Shown: positions 1 through 5,058 of the stretch, one piece after another
How positions within the stretch are numbered: position 1 is the first letter of the stretch
Layout of the letters: each line of letters begins with the position of its first letter
From: Acidobacteriota bacterium
GTDB lineage: Bacteria; Acidobacteriota; Terriglobia; Acidoferrales; UBA7541
Assembly: GCA_019239815.1 (NCBI GenBank)
Contig: JAFAZL010000475.1
Span: 1 to 5,296 of the forward strand
Reading direction: 5' to 3'
Length of the DNA stretch: 5,296 nt
Made by a program: the position numbers and the translations under genes
The notes under the pieces: generated by a model
Database searches by the model: none
The model's input: the letters and a program-made list of their open reading frames with translations, nothing else
What the model was told of the DNA's origin: nothing

Positions 1-331
1 GCCCCGGTTCGACCACCACCTTCTGCTCAAAATCGTCGTAGCCCGACTGCCGCACCGCGATGTCGTGCTCCCCAGGCAGCAGCAACAACTTTTTGTCGCC
101 TTTCAATTCTTTCAAGTAACCGACATAATTCCCATCCACCCAAACCCCCGAATCCTTTTCTACTTTCGACACGCCAGCAAGCTTTACTTCGCCCAACACC
201 TTGCTTCCGCTTGTCGGTGGCACCTGGTTCTGCGGGCGCTGTCCGTAGCAATACGAAGCCGCGAACGTGAGGCATAGCATCACCAGGGAAAGCACTCGCC
301 CCAAACCTGAAACTCTAAACGTGACCTTCAT
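1..331 (-). CDS. Secreted PEGA-domain protein, N-terminal part (runs off left edge)
   Basis: This reading frame is open from the ATG at 331 to the window edge, about 110 codons, and its 3' end is missing. Residues 1 to about 31 look like a Sec signal peptide: a basic start (MKVTFRVSGLGR), then a hydrophobic stretch (VLSLVMLCLTFAAS) and a likely cleavage near CYG-Q. There is a cysteine close to the site but no proper lipobox. A proline-rich linker follows, then a PEGA-type beta domain with the motifs SGVWVDGNYVGYL, LLLLPGEHDIAV and SGYDDFEQKVVVEPG. PEGA domains are small surface-associated beta folds in exported bacterial proteins; the role of this protein is unknown. A GGGAGGA sequence (348-342) lies 11 bases before ATG 331 but only about 2 bases before the in-frame ATG at 340, so 331 is preferred. 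The gene is divergent from the DUF2911 gene. The domain call is secure; the total length and any further domains are not visible. Confidence 0.85.
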   Translation of the reverse strand, partial: MKVTFRVSGLGRVLSLVMLCLTFAASYCYGQRPQNQVPPTSGSKVLGEVKLAGVSKVEKDSGVWVDGNYVGYLKELKGDKKLLLLPGEHDIAVRQSGYDDFEQKVVVEPG

Positions 332-373
332 CCTATTCATGTCCTCCCATCGACTTTCCGGTCCAGATTCACA

Positions 374-402
374 CATATTTTCTTCTGTAATGTTTGATTC
401 AA
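374..402 (-). promoter_or_regulatory. Possible promoter of the PEGA gene
   Basis: On the minus strand a TTGAAT (402-397) is followed after 17 bases by AATATG (379-374). The -35 match is 4 of 6 and the -10 match is poor (3 of 6). The location fits a transcript start near 367 and a leader of about 35 bases before ATG 331. The surroundings are the most AT-rich part of this intergenic region. This is only a weak candidate. Confidence 0.25.
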
Positions 403-465
403 GGCCACTTCGCCGGGTTTCCATTCACTGTAGCCCACTCTGCAACATCATTCCCTCGAATTTCC

Positions 466-479
466 CTGAGGTTCCTCAG
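466..479. repeat. Short perfect inverted repeat (CTGAGG-TT-CCTCAG)
   Basis: Two six-base arms, CTGAGG and CCTCAG, are separated by TT in the middle of the divergent intergenic region. This is the size of a binding site for a dimeric regulator and could serve either gene. No second copy was noticed in the window, and a six-base arm can arise by chance. Confidence 0.3.
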
Positions 480-633
480 ATAGTCACGGTAGCCCGAGCC
501 CTTGAGGCCCACCAGTAACCGTTGCTCACGCCGCCAAAAGTAGTCCGTCTATGCACACAGCAACAACATTCTCGCGGCCGATGCTCGGTGTTGGCAGACA
601 TCCGTTCCGCGATGTGATCAAGAGAGGGTGTGC

Positions 634-1719
634 ATGCAAACCGTTAAGCGTCTCGCTTTGTGTCTTCTCGTTGCGTCTACAGTCGTTGCCGTACCCGCCA
701 GTGCGCAATTCAAAAACGGATCCCAGGCCACCGAACTCAAGCTTCCGACTCTGAGCCAGCGCTCGATTGTCACGCAGCGCATCGGCCTCACCGACATCAC
801 GGTGAACTATTGCCGTCCGCTGGCCGGCGGCCGTGACCTCTTCGGCAAGGTGATTCCGTACGGCCAGGTCTGGCGCGCCGGCGCGAACGAAAACACCGTA
901 ATCTCCTTTACCGACGACGTGAGCGTCGAAGGCAAGCCGCTCGCAGCCGGCACCTACGGGCTTCACATGATCCCCGCGGCCGATCAATGGACGGTCATTT
1001 TCTCAAAGAATTCCACTTCGTGGGGCAGCTTCACCTACGACGAAAAGGAAGATGCCCTTCGCGTCACCGTGAAGCCGCAAGCCGGTGAATACGAGGAAGC
1101 GCTTGCCTACACATTCGAAGATGTGAAGCCCGACTCAACGGCAGTGACTCTGCGCTGGGCGAAGACTTCTGTGCCGTTCCACGTCTCTGCTGATGTAAAC
1201 AAGATCGTCCTCGCCAGCATCAAGAATCAGCTTCGCAGCGTCGGCGGCTTCTCGTGGGCCGGCTACGACGAAGCCGCATTGTGGCTGCTCGACACTGGAG
1301 AAAATCTGGATCAGGCCATCGCCTGGGAAGACCGCTCGATCCTTGCCGAAGAGCGCTTCGACAACCTGCTCAACAAATCTGAAATCCTGGCTGCCCAAGG
1401 AAAGAAGGAAGAAGCAGCCGCGCTGAGGGCAAAAGCGTTTGACGTCGCGTCGGGCTTCCAGCTTCACGCCTACGGCCGCGGCTTGCAATTTCAGAAGAAA
1501 CAGGATGAAGGCTTCGCCATCTTCCAAATCAACATTAAAAAGCGGCCCAACGAATGGTATACGCACGGCGAAATCGCCCGCATCGCGTCAGCCAAAGGCG
1601 ACTTCCCGACTACCGTCAAGGAACTCAACCTGGCGCTTCAGACTTGCCCCGATGTCGCCAAAGGTCAAATCAAGGGCCTGATCGCCAAAGCCGAGCAGAA
1701 GCAAGACATCAATCCCTGA
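634..1719 (+). CDS. Exported DUF2911 protein with TPR-like C-terminal half
   Basis: The 361-residue product begins with a signal peptide (about residues 1-24, basic MQTVKR, hydrophobic LALCLLVASTVVAV, cleavage at ASA-QF), so it is probably periplasmic or secreted. Residues about 40-180 match DUF2911: VNYCRPLAGGRDLFG, then PYGQVWRAGANENT, then GKPLAAGTYGLHMIP and WTVIFSKN. This domain is common in Acidobacteriota and Bacteroidota and has no established function. The usual serine of the Y-S-R-P motif is a cysteine here (residue 60). Residues about 210-355 are helical and resemble TPR-type repeats, for example KSEILAAQGKKEEAAALRAKA and GEIARIASAKGDFPTTVKE. I place the start at ATG 634 because AGAGAGGG lies about 6 bases upstream; the in-frame GTG at 628 overlaps that site. 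The gene ends in a palindrome and an intrinsic terminator, so it is probably transcribed alone. The family call is firm; the function is unknown. Confidence 0.92.
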   Translation: MQTVKRLALCLLVASTVVAVPASAQFKNGSQATELKLPTLSQRSIVTQRIGLTDITVNYCRPLAGGRDLFGKVIPYGQVWRAGANENTVISFTDDVSVEGKPLAAGTYGLHMIPAADQWTVIFSKNSTSWGSFTYDEKEDALRVTVKPQAGEYEEALAYTFEDVKPDSTAVTLRWAKTSVPFHVSADVNKIVLASIKNQLRSVGGFSWAGYDEAALWLLDTGENLDQAIAWEDRSILAEERFDNLLNKSEILAAQGKKEEAAALRAKAFDVASGFQLHAYGRGLQFQKKQDEGFAIFQINIKKRPNEWYTHGEIARIASAKGDFPTTVKELNLALQTCPDVAKGQIKGLIAKAEQKQDINP

Positions 1720-1738
1720 TTGGATCCAATCCGGGATT
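1711..1738. repeat. 28-base near-perfect palindrome across the DUF2911 stop codon
   Basis: The core, 1718-1731, is a perfect 14-base palindrome (GATTGGA/TCCAATC). It is flanked by AATCCC (1711-1716) and GGGATT (1733-1738), with only the pair T1717/C1732 unmatched. The palindrome covers the last two sense codons and the TGA stop, and the terminator hairpin begins nine bases after its end. It could fold as a cruciform or hairpin that protects the 3' end, or be a protein-binding site. It has no T-tract of its own. Confidence 0.65.
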
Positions 1739-1747
1739 CGTCAAAAG

Positions 1748-1783
1748 GCCGGGCGCGCGGATTCATCACGCCCGGCTCTTTTT
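1748..1783 (+). terminator. Intrinsic terminator of the DUF2911 gene
   Basis: A perfect eight-base-pair GC stem, GCCGGGCG (1748-1755) with CGCCCGGC (1769-1776), encloses a 13-base loop and is followed directly by TCTTTTT. An AAAA run lies just before the left arm at 1743-1746, so weak action on the opposite strand is also conceivable. It separates the DUF2911 gene from the HAMP gene. Confidence 0.9.
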
Positions 1784-1800
1784 GCGTGAAACTCCATCTA

Positions 1801-1812
1801 TTCCGCACGGAA
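1801..1812. promoter_or_regulatory. Candidate operator palindrome upstream of the HAMP gene
   Basis: TTCCG-CA-CGGAA is a perfect inverted repeat with five-base arms, about 90 bases before the HAMP start and after the previous terminator. Its place, in the only untranslated region available to the HAMP gene, suits an operator, but the arms are short and no partner copy was seen. Confidence 0.25.
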
Positions 1813-1881
1813 CGGACAAGCCCTCCATCCCTCCCCTGCCCGTTAGTTCAGGTACACTTTCACTTATATGTTCCTACCCAT

Positions 1882-1900
1882 CTCCAGCGGGAGGGCTGGG
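1882..1900 (+). promoter_or_regulatory. Ribosome binding site of the HAMP gene inside a small hairpin
   Basis: The strong Shine-Dalgarno sequence GGGAGGG (1889-1895) lies 7 bases before ATG 1903 and fixes that start. CCAGC (1884-1888) can pair with GCTGG (1895-1899), leaving GGGAGG exposed as the six-base loop. An alternative pairing, CTCC (1882-1885) with GGAG (1890-1893), would instead hide the site. The two folds exclude each other. The pairings can be read directly; a regulatory role is inferred. Confidence 0.5.
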
Positions 1901-1902
1901 CT

Positions 1903-2907
1903 ATGAAATTTGGCATCCGACGGTCTGGTGCCGGTATCCGCAGGCGTTTTCAAGTGCTTGCCCCCGGTGCCTCGCTGCGTAAACGCGTAGGCTACAGCCT
2001 CGCCATCGTCCGCCTCATTCTCGTTCCGGTCATCTTCCTCGCGATCTACTACCTTCTCGAAATTGGCTGGATCGTGGACCGCATCGTCAGCTTCGATGCC
2101 CCTGCCGCCACCCTCGCCCAACAAGCATCCATCACCATGCTTGAAGCGCGCCACGCCGAGCGCAACTATCTCCTTCTTTACGATCCTGCGTCTCTCCAAG
2201 CCAACCGCGACTCCATCCAAAAAATTGAGCAGATCATGAGCGCCATCAGCGATCTCCAGCCCTCCGACGAAGCGATGACGCAGGAAACGCTCGCCGCACT
2301 CGGCCGCTATAACGAACGCTTTGAAGCCGCCGTAACGGTAATCGGCCAGCCCGGCCAGGCGCCCGCCGACCGCATCGACGCCGTGCTGATGACCTACGAG
2401 AAAGATCTCGACAATCTTCTAAAAAGCGAACGCTTCAAGACGCGGGCCCAACTCGTCGACGAACTCCGCAATCGCGTCGGCTCCTTCGACGCTCAAATTA
2501 CCAAAACCGTCCAGGAAGGCGACCCCGCTCTTCGGCACATAACCGTCGATCTCCAGAGCACCGGTCAGGAAGTCCTCGCCATGACGGGTAAGCTCGAAGC
2601 AAAAAGTTGGGATCGGGTCGAACACGACCATCGCAAGGCGCGCCGCCTCATCTCCGCCGCGGAGTGGTCCTTGTCGATCGTTTCCGCAATTACGCTGCTG
2701 GTGAGCATCTGGATCAGCTTTACGTTGCCCAGGCAGGTAGTGAGGCCGCTGCTCAGTCTGAAAGAGGCCGTTGACCACGCCGCCGCCGGCAACTACGAAA
2801 TCGAATTCGACATCCAGGGCGAAGGCGAGGTCGTCCAGCTCGCCGACAGTATCCGCCTCCTGATCGCCCATCTGCGCGAAGCCACCCGCTACTCCGAGAG
2901 CAGTTGA
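1903..2907 (+). CDS. Membrane sensor with HAMP domain and no output domain
   Basis: The 334-residue protein has a basic N-terminus, a first membrane helix (about 33-55, YSLAIVRLILVPVIFLAIYY), a helical outer domain (about 60-250) and a second membrane helix (about 255-275, SLSIVSAITLLVSIWISF). A HAMP domain follows (about 276-328), beginning LPRQVVRPLLSLKEAV and containing AAGNYEIEF. The outer domain contains ARHAERNYLLL, a pattern common in four-helix-bundle sensor domains of chemoreceptors and sensor kinases. HAMP domains normally pass a signal to a kinase, cyclase, phosphatase or methyl-accepting domain, but here the protein stops about six residues after HAMP. The usual DEIG-like acidic motif in HAMP reads GEGEVVQL. 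ATG 1903 is chosen for its GGGAGGG site; the frame is open upstream to the previous stop, but that part lacks a ribosome binding site and covers a terminator. The architecture is clear; the ligand and partner are unknown. Confidence 0.85.
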   Translation: MKFGIRRSGAGIRRRFQVLAPGASLRKRVGYSLAIVRLILVPVIFLAIYYLLEIGWIVDRIVSFDAPAATLAQQASITMLEARHAERNYLLLYDPASLQANRDSIQKIEQIMSAISDLQPSDEAMTQETLAALGRYNERFEAAVTVIGQPGQAPADRIDAVLMTYEKDLDNLLKSERFKTRAQLVDELRNRVGSFDAQITKTVQEGDPALRHITVDLQSTGQEVLAMTGKLEAKSWDRVEHDHRKARRLISAAEWSLSIVSAITLLVSIWISFTLPRQVVRPLLSLKEAVDHAAAGNYEIEFDIQGEGEVVQLADSIRLLIAHLREATRYSESS

Positions 2908-2919
2908 ACTTTAGCTCTC
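2896..2919 (+). repeat. Inverted repeat around the HAMP gene stop codon
   Basis: GAGAGC (2896-2901) and GCTCTC (2914-2919) are perfect six-base arms around a 12-base loop that contains the TGA stop. There is no T-tract, so it is not a standard terminator. It could be a weak hairpin between the HAMP gene and the following small gene, affecting stability or coupling. Confidence 0.35.
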
Positions 2920-2938
2920 AGATACCGGTAAACGTGCG

Positions 2939-3151
2939 ATGAGCCACTCTGCCAAACGAACGACTGGCGCAATACTTGGTGTCACCGTAATGATCGGGAG
3001 TCTGCTGCCGCTTGGATACGCTTTCGAGATTCTTGGGGATTTTGGGAACCCCGGCGTGAGCTTCTGGCCGAACGTTCTCGGCGTGGTGGTGTTGGGTTCC
3101 CTGGCGTTTGCAGGATTCTGGTTTGGCTTTCGTTTGCTCCCGGATGAGTAG
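2939..3151 (+). CDS. Small two-helix membrane protein, function unknown
   Basis: The 70-residue product is mostly two hydrophobic helices: about residues 9-29 (TGAILGVTVMIGSLLPLGYAF) and about 44-66 (PNVLGVVVLGSLAFAGFWFGF). They are joined by a short loop with ILGDFGNPGVSFW. A basic N-terminus (HSAKR) and an acidic tail (LLPDE) flank them, and the positive-inside rule puts the N-terminus in the cytoplasm. I do not recognise a family. It starts 31 bases after the HAMP gene with no terminator between, so co-transcription is likely. No good ribosome binding site precedes ATG 2939, which lowers certainty that it is translated efficiently. The regular two-helix pattern makes it more credible than a chance frame. 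Confidence 0.6.
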   Translation: MSHSAKRTTGAILGVTVMIGSLLPLGYAFEILGDFGNPGVSFWPNVLGVVVLGSLAFAGFWFGFRLLPDE

Positions 3152-3176
3152 TTCCGTTAGTCCAAAGATCGCACCA

Positions 3177-3220
3177 GAAGAGGAAACCCCCGACGCTCCT
3201 GGGGGGAGGAGCGCCGGGGG
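3177..3220 (-). terminator. GC-rich terminator hairpin of the minus-strand gene pair
   Basis: Arms 3187-3200 (CCCCCGACGCTCCT) and 3207-3220 (AGGAGCGCCGGGGG) pair over 14 positions with a single A-C mismatch, closing a loop of six G (six C in the minus-strand RNA). Reading on the minus strand, the stem is followed by TTTCCTCTTC, a broken T-tract, so it can end the two-gene unit about 50 bases beyond the stop at 3269. On the plus strand no T run follows, so it would block the convergent 70-residue gene's transcript less efficiently. Confidence 0.7.
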
Positions 3221-3268
3221 TGGGGGCTTACTGCTGAGGGGGGCCGGAGGAAACTCGTCTGACGCCGG

Positions 3269-3466
3269 TCAGTTCACCTGGTGCGTCGAAATCAAGCAAA
3301 TCTGTCGTAGCTCGTCGTACGTGAAAAACGTCTCGGTTTCATCGCCAGCGCACTCGGTATGACCGAGGCCCGACTGCGTCGAAATCCGGCTCAATTCCTC
3401 TTCCGGAATTCCCAGCAACAGCGCCGCTCGACCGCAGGTCACATATTTGGGGACTTGGTTGTTCAT
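3269..3466 (-). CDS. Small MerR/excisionase-like DNA-binding candidate
   Basis: The 65-residue protein has a segment resembling the MerR/excisionase-type helix-turn-helix: YVTCGRAALLLGIPEEELSRI at about residues 9-28, with the typical alanine-leucine-leucine-glycine turn. A possible wing (QSGLGHTE) follows, and FFTYDELRQICL at 47-58 recalls the closing strand and helix of such folds. Cys11, Cys39 and Cys57 plus His36 might bind metal or form disulfides, but no clear metal motif is present. The likely role is transcription regulation in the cytoplasm; this rests on pattern reading and is tentative. An AAGGAG site (3479-3474) lies 7 bases before ATG 3466, better placed than for the in-frame GTG at 3469. 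The gene follows the 67-residue gene by 24 bases and precedes a terminator, so the two form a probable operon. Confidence 0.75.
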   Translation of the reverse strand: MNNQVPKYVTCGRAALLLGIPEEELSRISTQSGLGHTECAGDETETFFTYDELRQICLISTHQVN

Positions 3467-3490
3467 CACTGGTCTCCTTAATAACGACCC

Positions 3491-3694
3491 TTACGCCGGG
3501 AGCATCACCATCGCGTCTTCTTCCACCGCCAAAATCATCGTCTTATAAATGTCGATATCCGAGCCATCGATGCGGATTCGCACCGTTTCGCCCTTGTCCT
3601 TCAGCAGCTTCCCGCGCAGGGGCACCTTGATATCACCCAAGACCACCTGCAAAACCACTGGCAATCCGATCCAACTTGCGTATGCCATGTCCAT
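3491..3694 (-). CDS. Conserved-looking small beta-rich protein, function unknown
   Basis: The 67-residue product has alternating hydrophobic segments typical of beta strands: PVVLQVVLGDIKVPLRGKLL (12-31), ETVRIRIDGSDIDIY (36-50), KTMILAVEED (51-60) and AMVMLPA (61-67). This could be a small beta barrel such as an SH3-, Sm- or PilZ-like fold, but no diagnostic motif such as RxxxR is seen, so I do not assign one. There is no signal peptide or membrane helix, so it is probably cytoplasmic. GAGGGGG (3709-3703) lies 8 bases before ATG 3694 and supports this start; an ATG two codons later (3688) is possible. It is the first gene of a two-gene minus-strand unit with the DNA-binding candidate and is divergent from the patatin gene. 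Confidence 0.75.
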   Translation of the reverse strand: MDMAYASWIGLPVVLQVVLGDIKVPLRGKLLKDKGETVRIRIDGSDIDIYKTMILAVEEDAMVMLPA

Positions 3695-3783
3695 TTCGCT
3701 GGCCCCCTCAGGACTGATCTACTCCGTCGCTCTTGCGGTCCGTCCTGACGCAAGCAGAATCGCTTACAGCTTAAAAACTGCAA

Positions 3784-4827
3784 ATGGTACAGCGAGGGTA
3801 CCGGCGTAGTAAGGACGTACTCCTGTCCCTTCTGACAGCCGCTTTTTGTGAGAATTTCTTAAAGGTACAAACGTACTGGTCATTCGGGACGCGAGAACTA
3901 TCGCCGCCCGCAGTGGGCGATTGCGATACTTCCCCCGTGATACGTGAACCCCACGCCGGACCGCACAGTACAGCACAGCTGGCCAATCGGCCAGGCATCG
4001 GTATCGCGCTCGGCGGCGGCTTTGCGCGCGGTTTCGCGCACCTCGGTGTTCTTCAGGTTCTCGAGCAGAATCACATCCCGATTTCCTGCATCGCGGGCAC
4101 GAGCGTGGGCAGCATTCTCGGCGCGGCTTATGCGAGCGGCGCTCCGCTGGCGCGAATCATCGCTACGTGCCGCACTCTCAAGTTTCGTGACATCGGTCGC
4201 TGGAGCGTCTCGCGCCTAGGCCTCGCCAGCAATCATCGCCTCGGCGATCTAATCGACCGCGTTTTCGACTCGCAACATTTCGAAGATTTGCGCATCCCGC
4301 TGGCTGTCGTTGCAACCGACCTTAATAATGGCGAGCCGGTCGTCCTCACCCACGGCGACCTCAAGGACGCCATTCGCGCAAGTTGCGCTTTCCCGGGATT
4401 GTTCGAGCCGGTCAGTATTGGAACCCGCTGTCTGGTCGATGGCGGCCTCGTCGCCCCAGTTCCCACCCTGGCAGCACGTAAGCTCGGCGCCGAGTTTGTG
4501 CTTGGTGTTCAGGTTGGAATTCAGGACGGCCACCGCGGAGCACCTTCAAACATCTTTCAAGTCGTCGCGCGCGCAGTCAGCGCGGCTCAAAAACATCAGC
4601 TCGAGGCGTGGGAGCGCCACGCTAACCTCGTGCTCCGCCCCGACGTTCACTCCATCGCCTGGGATGATTTCGATCGTGCCGACGAAGCCATCGAAGCAGG
4701 CAAGATGGTCGCTCTTCGCGCGATCCCGCGTATTCAAAAATTCTTGGAACGCGTTGAGATGGACGCTCGCAGTCTGGAATCCGATCTGCAAAGCATGTTG
4801 CTAGTGGCGGGTAGCCATGGTCAGTAG
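3784..4827 (+). CDS. Patatin-like phospholipase (start uncertain)
   Basis: Patatin-like proteins are serine lipid acyl hydrolases with a Ser-Asp dyad. All key motifs are present: the glycine-rich oxyanion loop LGGGFARGFAHLGVL (about residues 76-90), the nucleophile elbow GTSVGS with Ser107, and the DGG motif with Asp219 followed by LVAPVP. ATDLNNGEPV and AFPGLFEPV are also typical. The core spans about residues 70-245; the tail to 347 is helical. No signal peptide is evident, so it is probably cytoplasmic or peripheral at the inner membrane. The start is doubtful. ATG 3784 has no ribosome binding site, and residues 1-51 use codons (TTA, CTA, GTA, TGT) unlike the rest and are not typical of the family. 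In-frame GTG codons at 3913 and 3937 are alternatives, also without a ribosome binding site, and 3937 is close to the core. The frame stays open for 47 codons after the TAG. The gene is co-oriented with a DedA gene. Confidence 0.88.
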   Translation: MVQRGYRRSKDVLLSLLTAAFCENFLKVQTYWSFGTRELSPPAVGDCDTSPVIREPHAGPHSTAQLANRPGIGIALGGGFARGFAHLGVLQVLEQNHIPISCIAGTSVGSILGAAYASGAPLARIIATCRTLKFRDIGRWSVSRLGLASNHRLGDLIDRVFDSQHFEDLRIPLAVVATDLNNGEPVVLTHGDLKDAIRASCAFPGLFEPVSIGTRCLVDGGLVAPVPTLAARKLGAEFVLGVQVGIQDGHRGAPSNIFQVVARAVSAAQKHQLEAWERHANLVLRPDVHSIAWDDFDRADEAIEAGKMVALRAIPRIQKFLERVEMDARSLESDLQSMLLVAGSHGQ

Positions 4828-5058
4828 AAGCGGCGGAGGCCACTCGATGACACGCTTGCACTCCCCGAGTTTGAATTCCTGGATGTGGAACGGCCCTTTG
4901 AGCTCATTGGGGCTTCTCTGGTACGAATGCCGAGAGGATCTTTCTCTTTTCTGCTACCGTATAAGTTGTGACGCGTTGGCAGTGGTTGGTTCGCGCGCGC
5001 TGGAGTTTGCGCCCATTTCGCAAGCTCTCTCCACTCTTTCACAAAGGAAGTCTGAGGC
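4828..5058 (+). other. Gap between the patatin and DedA genes
   Basis: This 231-base stretch shows no clear terminator. It holds three things: an in-frame continuation of the patatin frame (4828-4971), an overlapping frame from ATG 4847 with a well-placed GGAGG (4835-4839) that runs into the DedA gene, and a TATAAG at 4960-4965 that may be a -10 element. AAAGGAAG (5043-5050) at its end serves the DedA start. I do not call a gene in it with confidence. Confidence 0.5.
4960..4965 (+). promoter_or_regulatory. Possible -10 element upstream of the DedA gene
   Basis: TATAAG matches the sigma-70 -10 consensus at five of six positions, about 95 bases before the DedA start. No good -35 element is found at 16-18 bases upstream (GATCTT at 17 is poor), so it is only a weak candidate. 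If real, the DedA gene has its own promoter and is not strictly dependent on patatin transcription. Confidence 0.25.

Larger units (their letters stand above)
332..633. other. Divergent intergenic region between the PEGA and DUF2911 genes
   Basis: About 300 bases lie between two genes transcribed away from each other, so this stretch must carry control elements for both. It holds the minus-strand ribosome binding site at 348-342, the weak minus-strand promoter candidate at 402-374, a 14-base perfect inverted repeat at 466-479, and the plus-strand ribosome binding site at about 622-628. I found no convincing plus-strand promoter. Short open frames in this region have no ribosome binding site of their own and no coding character, so I do not call genes here. 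Confidence 0.6.

Noticed and set aside
526..987. 153-codon open frame on the minus strand
   Set aside because: It is antisense to the well-supported DUF2911 gene, has no recognisable domain, and arises from the GC-rich codon pattern of that gene.
1135..1566. 143-codon open frame on the minus strand
   Set aside because: It lies wholly antisense within the DUF2911 gene, whose signal peptide and domain motifs prove the plus-strand reading.
1865..1870. TATATG as a -10 element for the HAMP gene
   Set aside because: It matches four of six positions, but no acceptable -35 element is present at a normal distance.
1720..1902. N-terminal extension of the HAMP frame from a TTG at 1720
   Set aside because: The extension covers the palindrome and the terminator, has no ribosome binding site, and reads as non-protein; GGGAGGG before ATG 1903 fixes the start.
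2419..2871. 150-codon open frame on the minus strand
   Set aside because: It is antisense to the HAMP gene and has no family signature or separate control region.
3823..3847. CTGTC-CCTTCT-GACAG hairpin followed by GCTTTTT, resembling a terminator or attenuator
   Set aside because: The stem is only five base pairs and the T run starts three bases after it, so it is too weak to call, although it adds to the doubt about coding in this stretch.
4310..4804. 164-codon open frame on the plus strand
   Set aside because: It lies inside the patatin gene in another frame; the Ser- and Arg-rich translation is typical of a shifted frame.
4821..5042. Minus-strand frame in the patatin-DedA gap
   Set aside because: It has no ribosome binding site or domain, and its low-complexity Ser, Arg and Asn content looks like a chance frame.
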